This document shows, in pieces, positions 7,782 through 16,619 of a stretch of DNA of 30,275 bases; positions within the stretch are counted from its first letter, which is position 1; each line of letters opens with the position of its first letter. Position numbers and translations under genes: made by a program. The notes beneath the pieces are model-generated. The model was not told the DNA's origin, did not search any database, and saw nothing but the letters and a program-made list of their open reading frames with translations. This stretch comes from Lachnospiraceae bacterium. GTDB taxonomy: Bacteria; Bacillota; Clostridia; Lachnospirales; Lachnospiraceae. The DNA lies in the NCBI GenBank assembly GCA_900770325.1, contig CAAGKE010000049.1, positions 1 through 30,275 on the forward strand, in the 5' to 3' direction.

Positions 7782-9065
7782 CTACTTTTTACTGTGAGTC
7801 TCATTATACTGTTTTACCATCTGCGCTTTTGCCGCCAGACTGCCAGGCTTTGCATTGCTTACCTTCCCACTGGTATCAGGAATATTTCCCGCATGCTTCT
7901 GGATATCTGCCTTTGTATTTTTCTTTGCATTATTTGCATAGACGGTATTCGTATTGATATTTCTGGTACTGATCTTTGCGTTCTCATTCATCCGCTGAGG
8001 AGGAAGTCCCTGTTTTGCACGCTTTTTATTCATCTTTTCCAGGTTCTTCTTCATAATTTCATCCATATCCATCTTATCAATATGCTTATTGATCACCACC
8101 TGCTGGATACTGCGGACAACAGCACCGGCAATCCAGTAAATACCAAGACCTACCGGAAGGGTAAGACAGAATACAGCGGACATCAGTGGCATAACGGTGT
8201 TCATCGTCTTCATGGTACCGGCCATATTGTCTTGGGCAGCTGCCTTATCATTGCTGCCATTGACTGTAGACATCAGCTTCGTATTCAGCCACTGGGTCAG
8301 AGCAGATAAGATTGGAACCAGAGCCGCACCGATCACCATCAGGATCGCACCGGTTTTAATTGAACTTGTAATAATATTCAGCGGAGCATCTGCAATATTC
8401 AGACCCAGGAAGTAATTCATATGGTCTACCTGGTTCTGAGTGCTGGTAATCTGGCTGGTCAGATTGGGAAACTGTTCTGCAAGTGCAGTCCAGTTGGCCG
8501 GTTTAAACTTATACAGTACATCTACAATAGTGAGGCTGGTCATCTCTTTAAAAGATACATTCAGTCCGGACGCTGCTGCAGAAAGAAAATCCTGTGCACC
8601 TGCAGTATTGATCAGGCTTTCTGCCAGCGGAAGAAAAGCATCTTTTACCTGGGAAACGTAAGCGGGAATGTTCCAGATAACCTGATATAAAGCAAACAAA
8701 ATAGGCATCTGTATGATAAGCTGGACGCAGCTTCCCATGGGATTTACACCATATTTTGCATAAACCGCCTGAGTTTCCTCATTCATCTTCATCATAGCAG
8801 CCTGATCCTGATTTTTGCCTTTATATTTTTTCTGGATCGCCTGCAGTTCCGGATTCATCCGGGCAGATAATCTGGAAAACTTCTGCTGCTGAATGGTCAG
8901 CGGTGTCAGAAGCATATAGATCACGATCGTGAATAAAATAATACAAAGACCAATATTCTCTATTCCGACCTTATCCTGAAGCCAGTAAATTCCACTCATG
9001 ATATATCCCAGAAGACTGGCAATGGGACCGATCAGAAACGTGCTGCTTTTGGTTAATAACAACAT
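7782..9065 (-). CDS. yidC: Membrane protein insertase YidC/OxaA
   Basis: 427 aa. Inserts membrane proteins with or without SecYEG. The core fold is visible: an N-terminal membrane segment at about 8-30, IGLCIILFTIVIYMLLTPLTIQQQ, a cytoplasmic hairpin rich in charged residues (LSARMNPELQAIQKKYKGKNQDQAAMMKM), NPMGSCVQLIIQMPILFALY, and two C-terminal membrane segments including LPVGLGIYWIAGAVVRSIQQVVIN. The basic cytoplasmic tail (about 355-427) resembles ribosome-binding tails. I see no N-terminal lipobox Cys, unlike Bacillus SpoIIIJ. GGAGG precedes the ATG. It is part of the rpmH-rnpA-yidD-yidC-khpB unit. Confidence 0.96.
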   Translation of the reverse strand: MLLLTKSSTFLIGPIASLLGYIMSGIYWLQDKVGIENIGLCIILFTIVIYMLLTPLTIQQQKFSRLSARMNPELQAIQKKYKGKNQDQAAMMKMNEETQAVYAKYGVNPMGSCVQLIIQMPILFALYQVIWNIPAYVSQVKDAFLPLAESLINTAGAQDFLSAAASGLNVSFKEMTSLTIVDVLYKFKPANWTALAEQFPNLTSQITSTQNQVDHMNYFLGLNIADAPLNIITSSIKTGAILMVIGAALVPILSALTQWLNTKLMSTVNGSNDKAAAQDNMAGTMKTMNTVMPLMSAVFCLTLPVGLGIYWIAGAVVRSIQQVVINKHIDKMDMDEIMKKNLEKMNKKRAKQGLPPQRMNENAKISTRNINTNTVYANNAKKNTKADIQKHAGNIPDTSGKVSNAKPGSLAAKAQMVKQYNETHSKK

Positions 9066-9123
9066 CTTTTATTATTCCTCCTGGTAGTTTTGGGGACATA
9101 AAACCCCTGTGAGCAGTAACACT

Positions 9124-9333
9124 TTAAGGAACGGGATCATATCCGCCCTTTGAGAAAGGATTGCATCTTACAATTCTCCATGCTGCCAGAAGTCCGCCCT
9201 TTAATGCGCCGTGTTTTTCAATTGCTTCCAGTCCATACTGGGAACAGGAGGGAAAATAGGGACATTTGGTGGATTTCATGGGAGAAAGGTATTTTTGATA
9301 CAATCTTATCAGTTTAATGAAAATTTTCTTCAT
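9124..9333 (-). CDS. yidD: Membrane protein insertion efficiency factor YidD
   Basis: 69 aa, the typical length. The diagnostic motif is YQKYLSPMKSTKCPYFPSCSQYGLEAIEKHG, followed by GGLLAAWRIVRCNPFSKGGYDPVP. It is a small amphipathic protein at the inner face of the membrane that assists YidC-dependent insertion. Its ATG overlaps the rnpA stop codon in ATGA (9330-9333), so it is probably translationally coupled to rnpA. yidC follows 58 bp downstream. Confidence 0.97.
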   Translation of the reverse strand: MKKIFIKLIRLYQKYLSPMKSTKCPYFPSCSQYGLEAIEKHGALKGGLLAAWRIVRCNPFSKGGYDPVP

Positions 9334-9710
9334 TTTTTATCATTCTTTTCTATTTGAGTTTCTGTCGTTTGTTCTTCTCTCAGGATACCATGGATCTTTG
9401 CGAGATGAAGCAGTGCGCGCTCGATTTCAAAGAAATTTCTTTCTTTCGCACCAGGCCTTGCAATTACAATCATATCAAGGCCTCCAACAAATTTTTTTTC
9501 ATTTAAACGATAACTTTCACGGATCAATCTGGTAAGATGATGTCTTACTACACTGTTTCCTACTTTTTTACTTACTGATATCCCTATCCTGTTTTTATCT
9601 GTGCCGCAGGGAAGGACATACATTACCAGATACTTGTTTCCATGAGATTTTCCATTTCGATAGATAAATTGAAAATCTCTGTTCTTTTTCAAAGACTCTG
9701 AAAATTCCAT
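9330..9710 (-). CDS. rnpA: Ribonuclease P protein component
   Basis: 126 aa. Protein subunit of RNase P, which removes 5' leaders from pre-tRNAs. It begins SLKKNRDFQFIYRNGKS and has the conserved core RIGISVSKKVGNSVVRHHLTRLIRESYR. The usual RNR motif reads RHH here while the surrounding basic residues are kept. An AGGAG site precedes the ATG. The gene follows rpmH and overlaps yidD by 4 bases. The C-terminal tail (EEQTTETQIEKNDKK) is a charged extension. Confidence 0.96.
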   Translation of the reverse strand: MEFSESLKKNRDFQFIYRNGKSHGNKYLVMYVLPCGTDKNRIGISVSKKVGNSVVRHHLTRLIRESYRLNEKKFVGGLDMIVIARPGAKERNFFEIERALLHLAKIHGILREEQTTETQIEKNDKK

Positions 9711-9751
9711 AAAATACTCCTATGAAAAGGAAAAGACCACAATTATGTGGC

Positions 9752-9886
9752 CTATACTGTCAATGATTTTCTTCCTTTTGCTCTTCTGGCAGCTAATACT
9801 TTTCTTCCGCCAGCAGTGCTCATTCTTGCACGGAAGCCATGCACCTTTGAGTGAGACCTCTTTTTCGGCTGAAATGTCATCTTCAT
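9752..9886 (-). CDS. rpmH: 50S ribosomal protein L34
   Basis: 44 aa: begins MKMTFQPKKRSHSKVHGFRA, contains RMSTAGGRKVLAARRAKGRK and ends SLTV. This is a full-length, highly conserved L34. GAGGTG lies about 9 bases before the ATG. It is the first gene of the minus-strand block leaving oriC and is served by the promoter at 9973-10001. A short CCACA/TGTGG hairpin at 9737-9750 lies between it and rnpA and might cause partial termination. Confidence 0.97.
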   Translation of the reverse strand: MKMTFQPKKRSHSKVHGFRARMSTAGGRKVLAARRAKGRKSLTV

Positions 9887-9972
9887 AATCCGGCACCTCA
9901 TTTACCTCACCAAATATCTATCATAATTGGTTCATTTTTAAATTAATAAAACAGCATGAAAACATCATTTCA

Positions 9973-10001
9973 ATTATATTCATAAAACTCTTTTCAGTCA
10001 A
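9973..10001 (-). promoter_or_regulatory. Sigma-A promoter for the rpmH operon
   Basis: On the minus strand TTGACT (9996-10001) lies exactly 17 bp before a perfect TATAAT (9973-9978). The predicted transcription start is about 80 bp upstream of the rpmH ATG. This is one of the best promoter matches in the window, as expected for a ribosomal-protein gene. Confidence 0.8.
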
Positions 10002-10039
10002 GTAAATCCTATATTTTTTTCATTTTAACAAATCATAAA

Positions 10040-10300
10040 CACCTGTCCACCATCTTTCTTTCAGTTTTCCACATTTTGTTGATAGATTGTGGATAAATTT
10101 CTGAAACTGTGTGTACTATTTTTTCCACATCATCGATTTTTCCTGATTTTTAACCGTATTTTCATGATTCAATATTGTGTAAAACTGAATCGAATTATAC
10201 ACATTCCTGTCTTTTTTACCCGCTTTTATTGTCAGTTGACGAGCAGAATGTGGATAATTCTCCAGAATCTGATGTGGATAAATGTTGGAAAGATGAAAAG
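10040..10300. other. oriC: oriC, upstream half: DnaA-box cluster
   Basis: Three perfect DnaA boxes (TTATCCACA, as TGTGGATAA on the plus strand) are at 10088-10096, 10249-10257 and 10273-10281. Single-mismatch boxes are TTTTCCACA at 10065-10073 and 10121-10129 and TTATACACA at 10195-10203. The region is AT-rich and lies between divergent rpmH and dnaA, the standard position in Firmicutes. Together with the cluster after dnaA it makes a bipartite origin. Confidence 0.92.
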
Positions 10301-10306
10301 TTTTGA

Positions 10307-10335
10307 TTGATAAATTGCGGTATTTAGTTTAATAT
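10307..10335 (+). promoter_or_regulatory. Probable dnaA promoter
   Basis: TTGATA (10307-10312) is 17 bp before TAATAT (10330-10335), about 37 bp before the dnaA ATG. It begins 26 bp after the last upstream DnaA box, a position that would allow DnaA autoregulation (inference). Confidence 0.55.
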
Positions 10336-10371
10336 TACTGTAGGGAAAATTGCGGTAAGGAGTAATACACA

Positions 10372-11739
10372 ATGGACGTTATTAGAGAAAAATGGGAAGA
10401 AATTCTCTATACAGTGAAAGTGGAGCATGAGCTTTCTGAAATCTCTTTCAAAACCTGGTTAAAACCTTTACAGGTACACAGCGTCAGTGATCATGTAGTT
10501 ACGATTCTGGTGCCCTCTGAGCAGATGGGGGTAGACTATATAAATAAGAAATATATGTTTCCTATTAAAGTAGCTATTGCAGAAATTACAGGAACAGAAT
10601 ATGATATTGAATTTATTCTTCCGGAACAGGCAAAAAAAAGAGAACAAAAGACTGCTGTTTCTTCTAATTTAAAAAAGAATGTACAGTTTAACAGTGTAAT
10701 TGAACGGGCAAATCTGAATCCAAAATATACCTTTGATACCTTTGTGGTAGGAAATAATAATAAATTTGCCCATGCTGCCGCTCTGGCAGTTGCAGAATCT
10801 CCGGGAAAGATGTACAACCCTCTTTTTATATACGGAGGCGCCGGACTGGGAAAAACTCACCTGATGCATTCCATTGCTCACTTTATCCTTTCACAGGATT
10901 CAGATAAAAAAGTGATCTATGTGACCAGTGAGATTTTTACCAACGAACTGATTGAAGCCATCCGAAATGGTAATAATACAGCTATTACTGCATTTCGTGA
11001 AAAGTACCGCAATGTAGATGTGCTTCTCATTGATGATATTCAGTTTATTATAGGAAAGGAAGCTACTCAGGAAGAATTTTTCCACACCTTTAATGAACTG
11101 CACGGAAACGGCAAACAGATCATTATCTCCAGTGATAAACCTCCAAAGGAGATTGAAACGCTGGAAGCCAGACTCCGTTCCCGCTTTGAGTGGGGTATCC
11201 TGGCAGATATTTCTTCTCCTGATTATGAAACCAGAATGGCTATCCTTCATAAAAAAGAGGAAATGGACGGATACAACATTGACAATGAAGTAATCAAATA
11301 CATTGCCACAAATATAAAATCAAATATCCGTGAACTGGAAGGCGCCCTGAACAAGCTGGTGGCTTTAAGTAATCTGGAAAACCGGGAAATTACTGTGGAA
11401 CTGGCCGAAGAGGCTTTGAAGGATATTATCTCCCCGGATATGAAGCGGGATATTACTCCTCAGCTGATCATTGATACTGTGGCTGAGCATTTTGGTATTT
11501 CTTCCGCTGATATTTCCAGCAATAAACGAAACAGCGAGATCGTAGTACCCCGCCAGATCGTTATGTATCTGTGCAGAACGCTGATCGATATCCCTCTGAA
11601 ATCCATCGGAACCTACATTGGGAAAAGAGATCATTCCACAATTATCCATGGAATTAAAAAAATTGAGGAAGAAATGGAAAATTCCGATTCCATGCGGAAT
11701 ACCATTGAAATTATAAAGAAAAAACTGAACCCGAATTAA
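10372..11739 (+). CDS. dnaA: Chromosomal replication initiator protein DnaA
   Basis: 455 aa, normal length. Binds DnaA boxes and unwinds oriC. Domain I is at about 1-80 and domain II is a short linker to about 110. The AAA+ domain III has Walker A GGAGLGKT at 155-162, Walker B VLLIDDIQF near 220, and the arginine-finger region RLRSRFEWG. Domain IV ends with the DnaA-box recognition signature RDHSTIIHGIKKI. TAAGGAG is 8 bases before the ATG. It is flanked on both sides by DnaA boxes. Confidence 0.98.
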   Translation: MDVIREKWEEILYTVKVEHELSEISFKTWLKPLQVHSVSDHVVTILVPSEQMGVDYINKKYMFPIKVAIAEITGTEYDIEFILPEQAKKREQKTAVSSNLKKNVQFNSVIERANLNPKYTFDTFVVGNNNKFAHAAALAVAESPGKMYNPLFIYGGAGLGKTHLMHSIAHFILSQDSDKKVIYVTSEIFTNELIEAIRNGNNTAITAFREKYRNVDVLLIDDIQFIIGKEATQEEFFHTFNELHGNGKQIIISSDKPPKEIETLEARLRSRFEWGILADISSPDYETRMAILHKKEEMDGYNIDNEVIKYIATNIKSNIRELEGALNKLVALSNLENREITVELAEEALKDIISPDMKRDITPQLIIDTVAEHFGISSADISSNKRNSEIVVPRQIVMYLCRTLIDIPLKSIGTYIGKRDHSTIIHGIKKIEEEMENSDSMRNTIEIIKKKLNPN

Positions 11740-11741
11740 AG

Positions 11742-11900
11742 TTATCCACATTTTTATCCACTTATCCACTTTATAATTAAACTAAGGCTGTGGATGAATG
11801 TTCATAACATTACACTCCCGTACCGTAAAAATCTATGGCCTGCACCTGAGAATGTTTATAACCTGGAACTTATCCAGAGGAAAAAATGTGGTTTCCACAC
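11742..11900. other. oriC: oriC, downstream half: DnaA-box cluster in dnaA-dnaN spacer
   Basis: A perfect box TTATCCACA is at 11742-11750. Near-boxes follow: TTATCCACT at 11754-11762 and 11762-11770, TCATCCACA (minus strand) at 11789-11797, and TTATCCAGA at 11870-11878. The rest of the 300-bp spacer holds an AT-rich run at 11987-12007 just before dnaN, which is a candidate unwinding element. In Bacillus the unwinding site is also on the dnaA-dnaN side; that part is inference here. Confidence 0.85.
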
Positions 11901-12039
11901 ATCTTTTCCCGACAGTTTTTATTGAATCTGCGGGCTTTACAAAGCTTTTACACATATTCACAGCCCCTAAGGCTACGACTGCGGGTTTTTAATATTATTT
12001 TATTTATGCTGCACGCACAAGGAAAGGAAGAATCGCAAC

Positions 12040-13143
12040 ATGAAAATCATCTGTTCAAAAGTTGACCTGCTGAAAGGCGTCAATATTGTAATGAAAGCAG
12101 TACCTTCCAAGACAACTATGCCGATTCTGGAATGTATTCTGATTGATGCTTCTGCCAGCCAGATTAAATTTACAGCAAATGATATGGAACTGGGAATCGA
12201 AACCGTAGTAGACGGTCGAATCGAATCCAGAGGTATTATTGCGCTGGATGCTAAATTATTCTCCGAAATTATTCGTAAACTTCCTGAAAATGAAGTTGTG
12301 ATTGAATCAGATGAAAAACAGAACACTACAATTACCTGTGAAAAAGCGAAATTCAATATCATGGGAAAAGAAGGTGATGATTTTTCCAAGCTGCCTATGA
12401 TTGAAAAAAATACTCCTGTTCGTGTCTCTCAATTCACCTTAAAAGAAGTGATTCGTCAGACTATTTTTTCCATCGCTCCGAATGATACCAATAAAATGAT
12501 GACCGGAGAGCTTTTTGAGATTCAGGAAAACGAGTGGAAGGTGGTTTCTCTGGATGGACATCGAATCGCGATTCGGAAAATTGAATTAAAGGATAGTTAT
12601 GATTCCTATAAAGTAGTGGTGCCGGGTAAGACGCTGACGGAAATTTCCAAGATTCTTTCCGGTGAAACAGAGGATATGGTAAATATTTATTTTACCCAGA
12701 ATCATATTATGTTTGAGTTTGATCAGACGATCGTAGTTTCCAGACTGATTGAAGGGAATTATTTCCGAATCGATCAGATGCTGTCCAGTGATTACATGAC
12801 AAAGGTAACAATCAATAAGCGGGAAATGCTGGACTGTATTGACCGGGCAACTCTTCTGGTAAAAGAAGGAGATAAAAAACCGATCATTCTTAATATTACA
12901 GATGAAGAGATGGAGCTGAAGATCAACTCTCAGATCGGGTCAATGAATGAAAGTATTGATATCCGGAAGGAAGGAAAAGATATCATGATCGGATTCAATC
13001 CGAAGTTTCTGATTGATGCTCTGCGTGTGATCGATGATGAGACGATCGATATCTATTATGTAAATTCAAAGGCACCCTGTTTTATCCGGGATGAAAACCA
13101 GACTTATATTTATCTGATTCTGCCGGTGAATTTTGTGGCTTAG
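12040..13143 (+). CDS. dnaN: DNA polymerase III beta subunit (sliding clamp)
   Basis: 367 aa, normal length, with three clamp-fold repeats. It starts MKIICSKVDLLKGVNIVMKAVPSKTTMPILECILI, typical of DnaN, and ends with the conserved PxNFVA-type C-terminus (LILPVNFVA). An AAGGAAAGGAAG ribosome site is present. The ring-shaped dimer tethers polymerase III to DNA. It directly follows the origin spacer and precedes yaaA-recF. Confidence 0.97.
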   Translation: MKIICSKVDLLKGVNIVMKAVPSKTTMPILECILIDASASQIKFTANDMELGIETVVDGRIESRGIIALDAKLFSEIIRKLPENEVVIESDEKQNTTITCEKAKFNIMGKEGDDFSKLPMIEKNTPVRVSQFTLKEVIRQTIFSIAPNDTNKMMTGELFEIQENEWKVVSLDGHRIAIRKIELKDSYDSYKVVVPGKTLTEISKILSGETEDMVNIYFTQNHIMFEFDQTIVVSRLIEGNYFRIDQMLSSDYMTKVTINKREMLDCIDRATLLVKEGDKKPIILNITDEEMELKINSQIGSMNESIDIRKEGKDIMIGFNPKFLIDALRVIDDETIDIYYVNSKAPCFIRDENQTYIYLILPVNFVA

Positions 13144-13224
13144 TAAAAAGATGATTTTTGGTTTATAAAACCTGTTTTTGAATTGCTGCTGTAAAAAGCA
13201 GTGAATGATTTTTTGAGGAGAATT

Positions 13225-13434
13225 ATGGAAATAGTAAAATTAAGAGATGACTTTATTAAACTGGGACAGGCGCTGAAGGCGTCTGGTCTTTGTGATACAG
13301 GTTCTGACGCAAAGACAGTGATACAGGATGGCCTGGTGAGTGTAAACGGGGAGATTGATACCCGCAGAGGCAGAAAGCTGTATGAAGGGGATACGGTTTC
13401 TTTTGAGGGAGAGACGATTCAGATTGTAAAATAA
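13225..13434 (+). CDS. yaaA: S4-like RNA-binding protein YaaA
   Basis: 69 aa. An S4-like RNA-binding fold with the motif LGQALKASGLCDTGSDAKTVIQDGLVSVNGEIDTRRGRKLYEGD, always found between dnaN and recF in Firmicutes. The frame is open from a GTG at 13201, but ATG at 13225 has GAGGAG 4-9 bases upstream and matches the family's length. The Bacillus homologue has been linked to large ribosomal subunit assembly. Its stop is 3 bases before the recF ATG, implying coupled translation. Confidence 0.93.
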   Translation: MEIVKLRDDFIKLGQALKASGLCDTGSDAKTVIQDGLVSVNGEIDTRRGRKLYEGDTVSFEGETIQIVK

Positions 13435-13437
13435 GCT

Positions 13438-14520
13438 ATGAGGATAGAATCAATCAAACTGGAAAATTTCCGCAATTATGAAAAGCTGGAGCTTTTCTTA
13501 AACGAAGGAACGAATCTTTTTTACGGTGATAATGCTCAGGGGAAAACCAATATTCTGGAATCAGCCTATCTTTGCGGTACAACAAAATCTCACAGAGGAA
13601 GTAAGGACCGGGAGATGATCCGGTTTCATCAGGAGGAATCTCATATCAGGATGTGTATCCGGAAAAATGAGATTCCCTATCGGATCGATATGCATTTGAA
13701 AAAGAATAAAGCAAAAGGGATCGCTGTGAATGGTGTCCCGATCCGCAAGGCCAGTGAATTGATTGGCCTTGGTAATTTTGTATTTTTTTCTCCTGAAGAT
13801 CTGAATATTATCAAAAATGGCCCTTCAGAACGCCGGCGTTTTCTAGATATGGAGCTTTGTCAGCTTAATAGAGTATATATCCACAATCTGAGTAATTATA
13901 ACAGGATTCTGATGCAGCGCAATAAGCTGCTGAAGGATATCTGTTTTCATCCGGAATATCAGGATACGCTGGATATATGGGATGAGCAGATGGCTGTTTA
14001 CGGCAGTCAGGTGATCAGGGCAAGGACAGAATTTGTAAAAGAGCTGGAAAGAATCATTCAGGAGATTCATGGAAAGCTTTCCGGGGGAAAAGAAAAACTG
14101 CAGGTCACTTATGAACAGAATGTAAAAGAAGCAGATTTTCGGGAACAGTTAAGGAAAAACCGGGAAAAGGACATCAGGATGAAGATGTCTCACACAGGTC
14201 CCCACCGAGATGATCTGATGTTTTGTATAGGGGATGTGGATATCCGCAGGTTTGGCTCCCAGGGCCAGCAGAGAACAGCAGCTCTTTCCCTGAAACTGGC
14301 GGAGATTGAACTGGTAAAAGAAAAAAGCAAGGATACGCCGGTATTACTTTTAGATGATGTATTGTCGGAGCTGGACAGCAGCAGACAGCATTATCTGCTG
14401 GAAAATATCAGCAGGATACAGACTCTCATTACCTGTACGGGAATTGAAGAGTTTGTAGAAAACAATTTTCAGATAGACCGGCTGTTTTATGTAGAACATG
14501 GTATTGTAAAGGAAAAGTAA
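13438..14520 (+). CDS. recF: DNA replication and repair protein RecF
   Basis: 360 aa. An SMC-like ATPase that loads RecA at gaps. Walker A GDNAQGKTN is at about 30-38, the signature is SQGQQRTAALSLKLAE, and Walker B with D-loop is VLLLDDVLSELD. The N-terminus is typical (RIESIKLENFRNYEKLEL). The start ATG is 3 bases after the yaaA stop and its ribosome site lies inside yaaA. The stop codon directly abuts a module C repeat at 14519. Confidence 0.97.
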   Translation: MRIESIKLENFRNYEKLELFLNEGTNLFYGDNAQGKTNILESAYLCGTTKSHRGSKDREMIRFHQEESHIRMCIRKNEIPYRIDMHLKKNKAKGIAVNGVPIRKASELIGLGNFVFFSPEDLNIIKNGPSERRRFLDMELCQLNRVYIHNLSNYNRILMQRNKLLKDICFHPEYQDTLDIWDEQMAVYGSQVIRARTEFVKELERIIQEIHGKLSGGKEKLQVTYEQNVKEADFREQLRKNREKDIRMKMSHTGPHRDDLMFCIGDVDIRRFGSQGQQRTAALSLKLAEIELVKEKSKDTPVLLLDDVLSELDSSRQHYLLENISRIQTLITCTGIEEFVENNFQIDRLFYVEHGIVKEK

Positions 14521-14591
14521 CACAGAAACTGCATAAAATACAGCTTCTGTGTATCGCGAAGCGTGTTACTGTGAATAAAAAGGACAGCAGC
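14519..14591 (+). repeat. Module C repeat between recF and gyrB
   Basis: A hairpin (CAGAAACTGCAT / ATACAGCTTCTG, two mismatches) is followed by TGTATCGCGAAGCGT and GTTACTGTGAA (14565-14575). The second half of the palindrome has decayed to GGACAGCAGC. It begins at the recF stop codon and fills most of the 112-bp recF-gyrB spacer. No module B is attached. Confidence 0.82.
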
Positions 14592-14632
14592 ATAAATAGA
14601 AGGATACAGCAGGAAAGATAAGGAGGATTAGA

Positions 14633-16549
14633 ATGGGTGCAGAATATGGTGCAGACCAGATCCAGATACTGGAAGGACTGGAAGCAGTCCGGAAAAGACC
14701 TGGAATGTATATCGGAAGTACTTCTTCCAGAGGACTTCATCATCTCGTTTATGAGATAGTGGACAATTCGGTGGATGAAGCTTTGGCAGGGTACTGCAAT
14801 AAGATTTCTGTGACGATTCATGAAGATAATTCGGTCACGGTGATTGATAACGGGCGTGGAATCCCTGTGGGGATCAATGCCAAGGCCGGGATTCCTGCAG
14901 TAGAAGTAGTATTTACCATCCTCCATGCCGGAGGAAAATTCGGCGGCGGGGGATATAAGGTATCCGGCGGCCTTCACGGCGTGGGTGCTTCGGTAGTGAA
15001 TGCTCTTTCAGAATGGCTGGAAGTAGAGATTTTTGAACAGGGAAAGATTTACAAGCAGCGTTATGAGCGGGGAAAGGTGATGTACAAGCTGGAAATTGCC
15101 GGTACCTGTGATCCCACTCTGACGGGAACGAAGGTAACCTTCCTGCCGGATAAGGAAATTTTTGAAGAGACTGTGTTTGATTTTGATACCTTAAAGCAGC
15201 GTCTGAGGGAAATGGCTTTCCTGACAAAGGGCATTCGAATCGAACTGAAGGATGAACGTCCGGAAGGAGGAAAAGAAAGAGTTTTCCATTATGAGGGCGG
15301 CATCAAGGAATTTGTAACTTATCTGAATAAAGGGAAAACAGCGCTTTATCCGGATATTATTTACTGTGAGGGAGAAAAGAACGGCGTGGTGGTGGAAGTG
15401 GCCATGCAGCATAATGATTCTTATACAGAAAGCTCCTACAGTTTTGTAAATAATATTACCACACCGGAGGGTGGGACCCATCTGACCGGTTTTAAAAATG
15501 CTCTTACAAAGACCTTTAATGATTATGCAAGAGCGAATAAGCTTTTAAAGGACAGTGAACAGAGTCTGAGCGGAGATGATATCCGGGAAGGTCTGACGGC
15601 GATTATCAGTATTAAGATTTCAGAGCCTCAGTTTGAAGGTCAGACGAAGCAGAAGCTGGGCAACAGTGAAGCCAGAGGCGCTGTGGAAAGTGTGGTTACG
15701 GATCAGCTGGAAATTTTTCTGGAGCAGCATCCCCAGGTGGCAAAAATCATTCTTGAGAAATCCATTATGGCTCAGAGAGCCAGAGAAGCTGCCAGGAAGG
15801 CAAGGGATCTGACAAGAAGAAAGTCTGCTCTGGATGGACTGGCGCTTCCCGGCAAGCTGGCAGACTGTACGGATAAGGATCCTTCCAAATGTGAGATTTA
15901 TATCGTAGAGGGAGATTCTGCAGGAGGATCCGCCAAGACAGCCAGAAGCCGTGCGACGCAGGCTATTCTTCCTTTAAGAGGAAAAATCCTGAATGTGGAA
16001 AAGGCAAGACTGGACAGAATTTACGGAAATGCAGAAATTAAGGCTATGATTACCGCATTTGGAACAGGAATCCATGAGGATTTTGACATTACCAAGTTGC
16101 GTTATCACAAGATTATTATTATGACGGATGCGGATGTGGACGGAGCCCATATTGCTACGCTGCTTCTGACCTTCCTCTACCGGTTTATGCCGGAGCTGAT
16201 CAAACAGGGATATGTTTATCTGGCTACGCCTCCGCTGTATAAGCTGGAGAAGAATAAAAAGGTATGGTATGCCTACAGCGATGAACAGCTTGCGGATATT
16301 CTGAATGAAGTGGGAAGAGACCAGAATAATAAGATTCAGCGTTATAAAGGTCTGGGAGAGATGGATGCCGAGCAGCTCTGGGAGACTACCATGGATCCGG
16401 AAAAACGGATTCTGAAGAGGGTAACCATGGATGAAGCCCAGTCTTCGGAGATTGATGTAACCTTTACGACTCTGATGGGAGATCAGGTGGAACCGCGTAG
16501 GGAGTTTATTGAGGAAAATGCTGAAAGAGTAAAGAATCTGGATATTTGA
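14633..16549 (+). CDS. gyrB: DNA gyrase subunit B
   Basis: 638 aa, the usual length for Gram-positive GyrB. The GHKL ATPase domain has EIVDNSVDEALAG, DNGRGIPV and GGLHGVGASVVNALS. The TOPRIM domain has IYIVEGDSAGGSAK and DADVDGAHI, and the C-terminus has QRYKGLGEMDAEQLWETTMDP. It forms the A2B2 gyrase with GyrA and drives ATP-dependent negative supercoiling. AAGGAGG is 7 bases before the ATG. gyrA starts 70 bp downstream. Confidence 0.98.
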   Translation: MGAEYGADQIQILEGLEAVRKRPGMYIGSTSSRGLHHLVYEIVDNSVDEALAGYCNKISVTIHEDNSVTVIDNGRGIPVGINAKAGIPAVEVVFTILHAGGKFGGGGYKVSGGLHGVGASVVNALSEWLEVEIFEQGKIYKQRYERGKVMYKLEIAGTCDPTLTGTKVTFLPDKEIFEETVFDFDTLKQRLREMAFLTKGIRIELKDERPEGGKERVFHYEGGIKEFVTYLNKGKTALYPDIIYCEGEKNGVVVEVAMQHNDSYTESSYSFVNNITTPEGGTHLTGFKNALTKTFNDYARANKLLKDSEQSLSGDDIREGLTAIISIKISEPQFEGQTKQKLGNSEARGAVESVVTDQLEIFLEQHPQVAKIILEKSIMAQRAREAARKARDLTRRKSALDGLALPGKLADCTDKDPSKCEIYIVEGDSAGGSAKTARSRATQAILPLRGKILNVEKARLDRIYGNAEIKAMITAFGTGIHEDFDITKLRYHKIIIMTDADVDGAHIATLLLTFLYRFMPELIKQGYVYLATPPLYKLEKNKKVWYAYSDEQLADILNEVGRDQNNKIQRYKGLGEMDAEQLWETTMDPEKRILKRVTMDEAQSSEIDVTFTTLMGDQVEPRREFIEENAERVKNLDI

Positions 16550-16619
16550 TCTTTCTTTTACAGCAGAGAGTTATTCAGCAGGGATGCCGGAGGTATTCCT
16601 GAAATAGGGGGAAAATTCA

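Noticed and set aside
9737..9750. CCACA/TGTGG hairpin between rpmH and rnpA as a terminator
   Set aside because: The stem is only five base pairs and the following tract TCTTTTCC is weak. It may attenuate, but I cannot support a terminator call.
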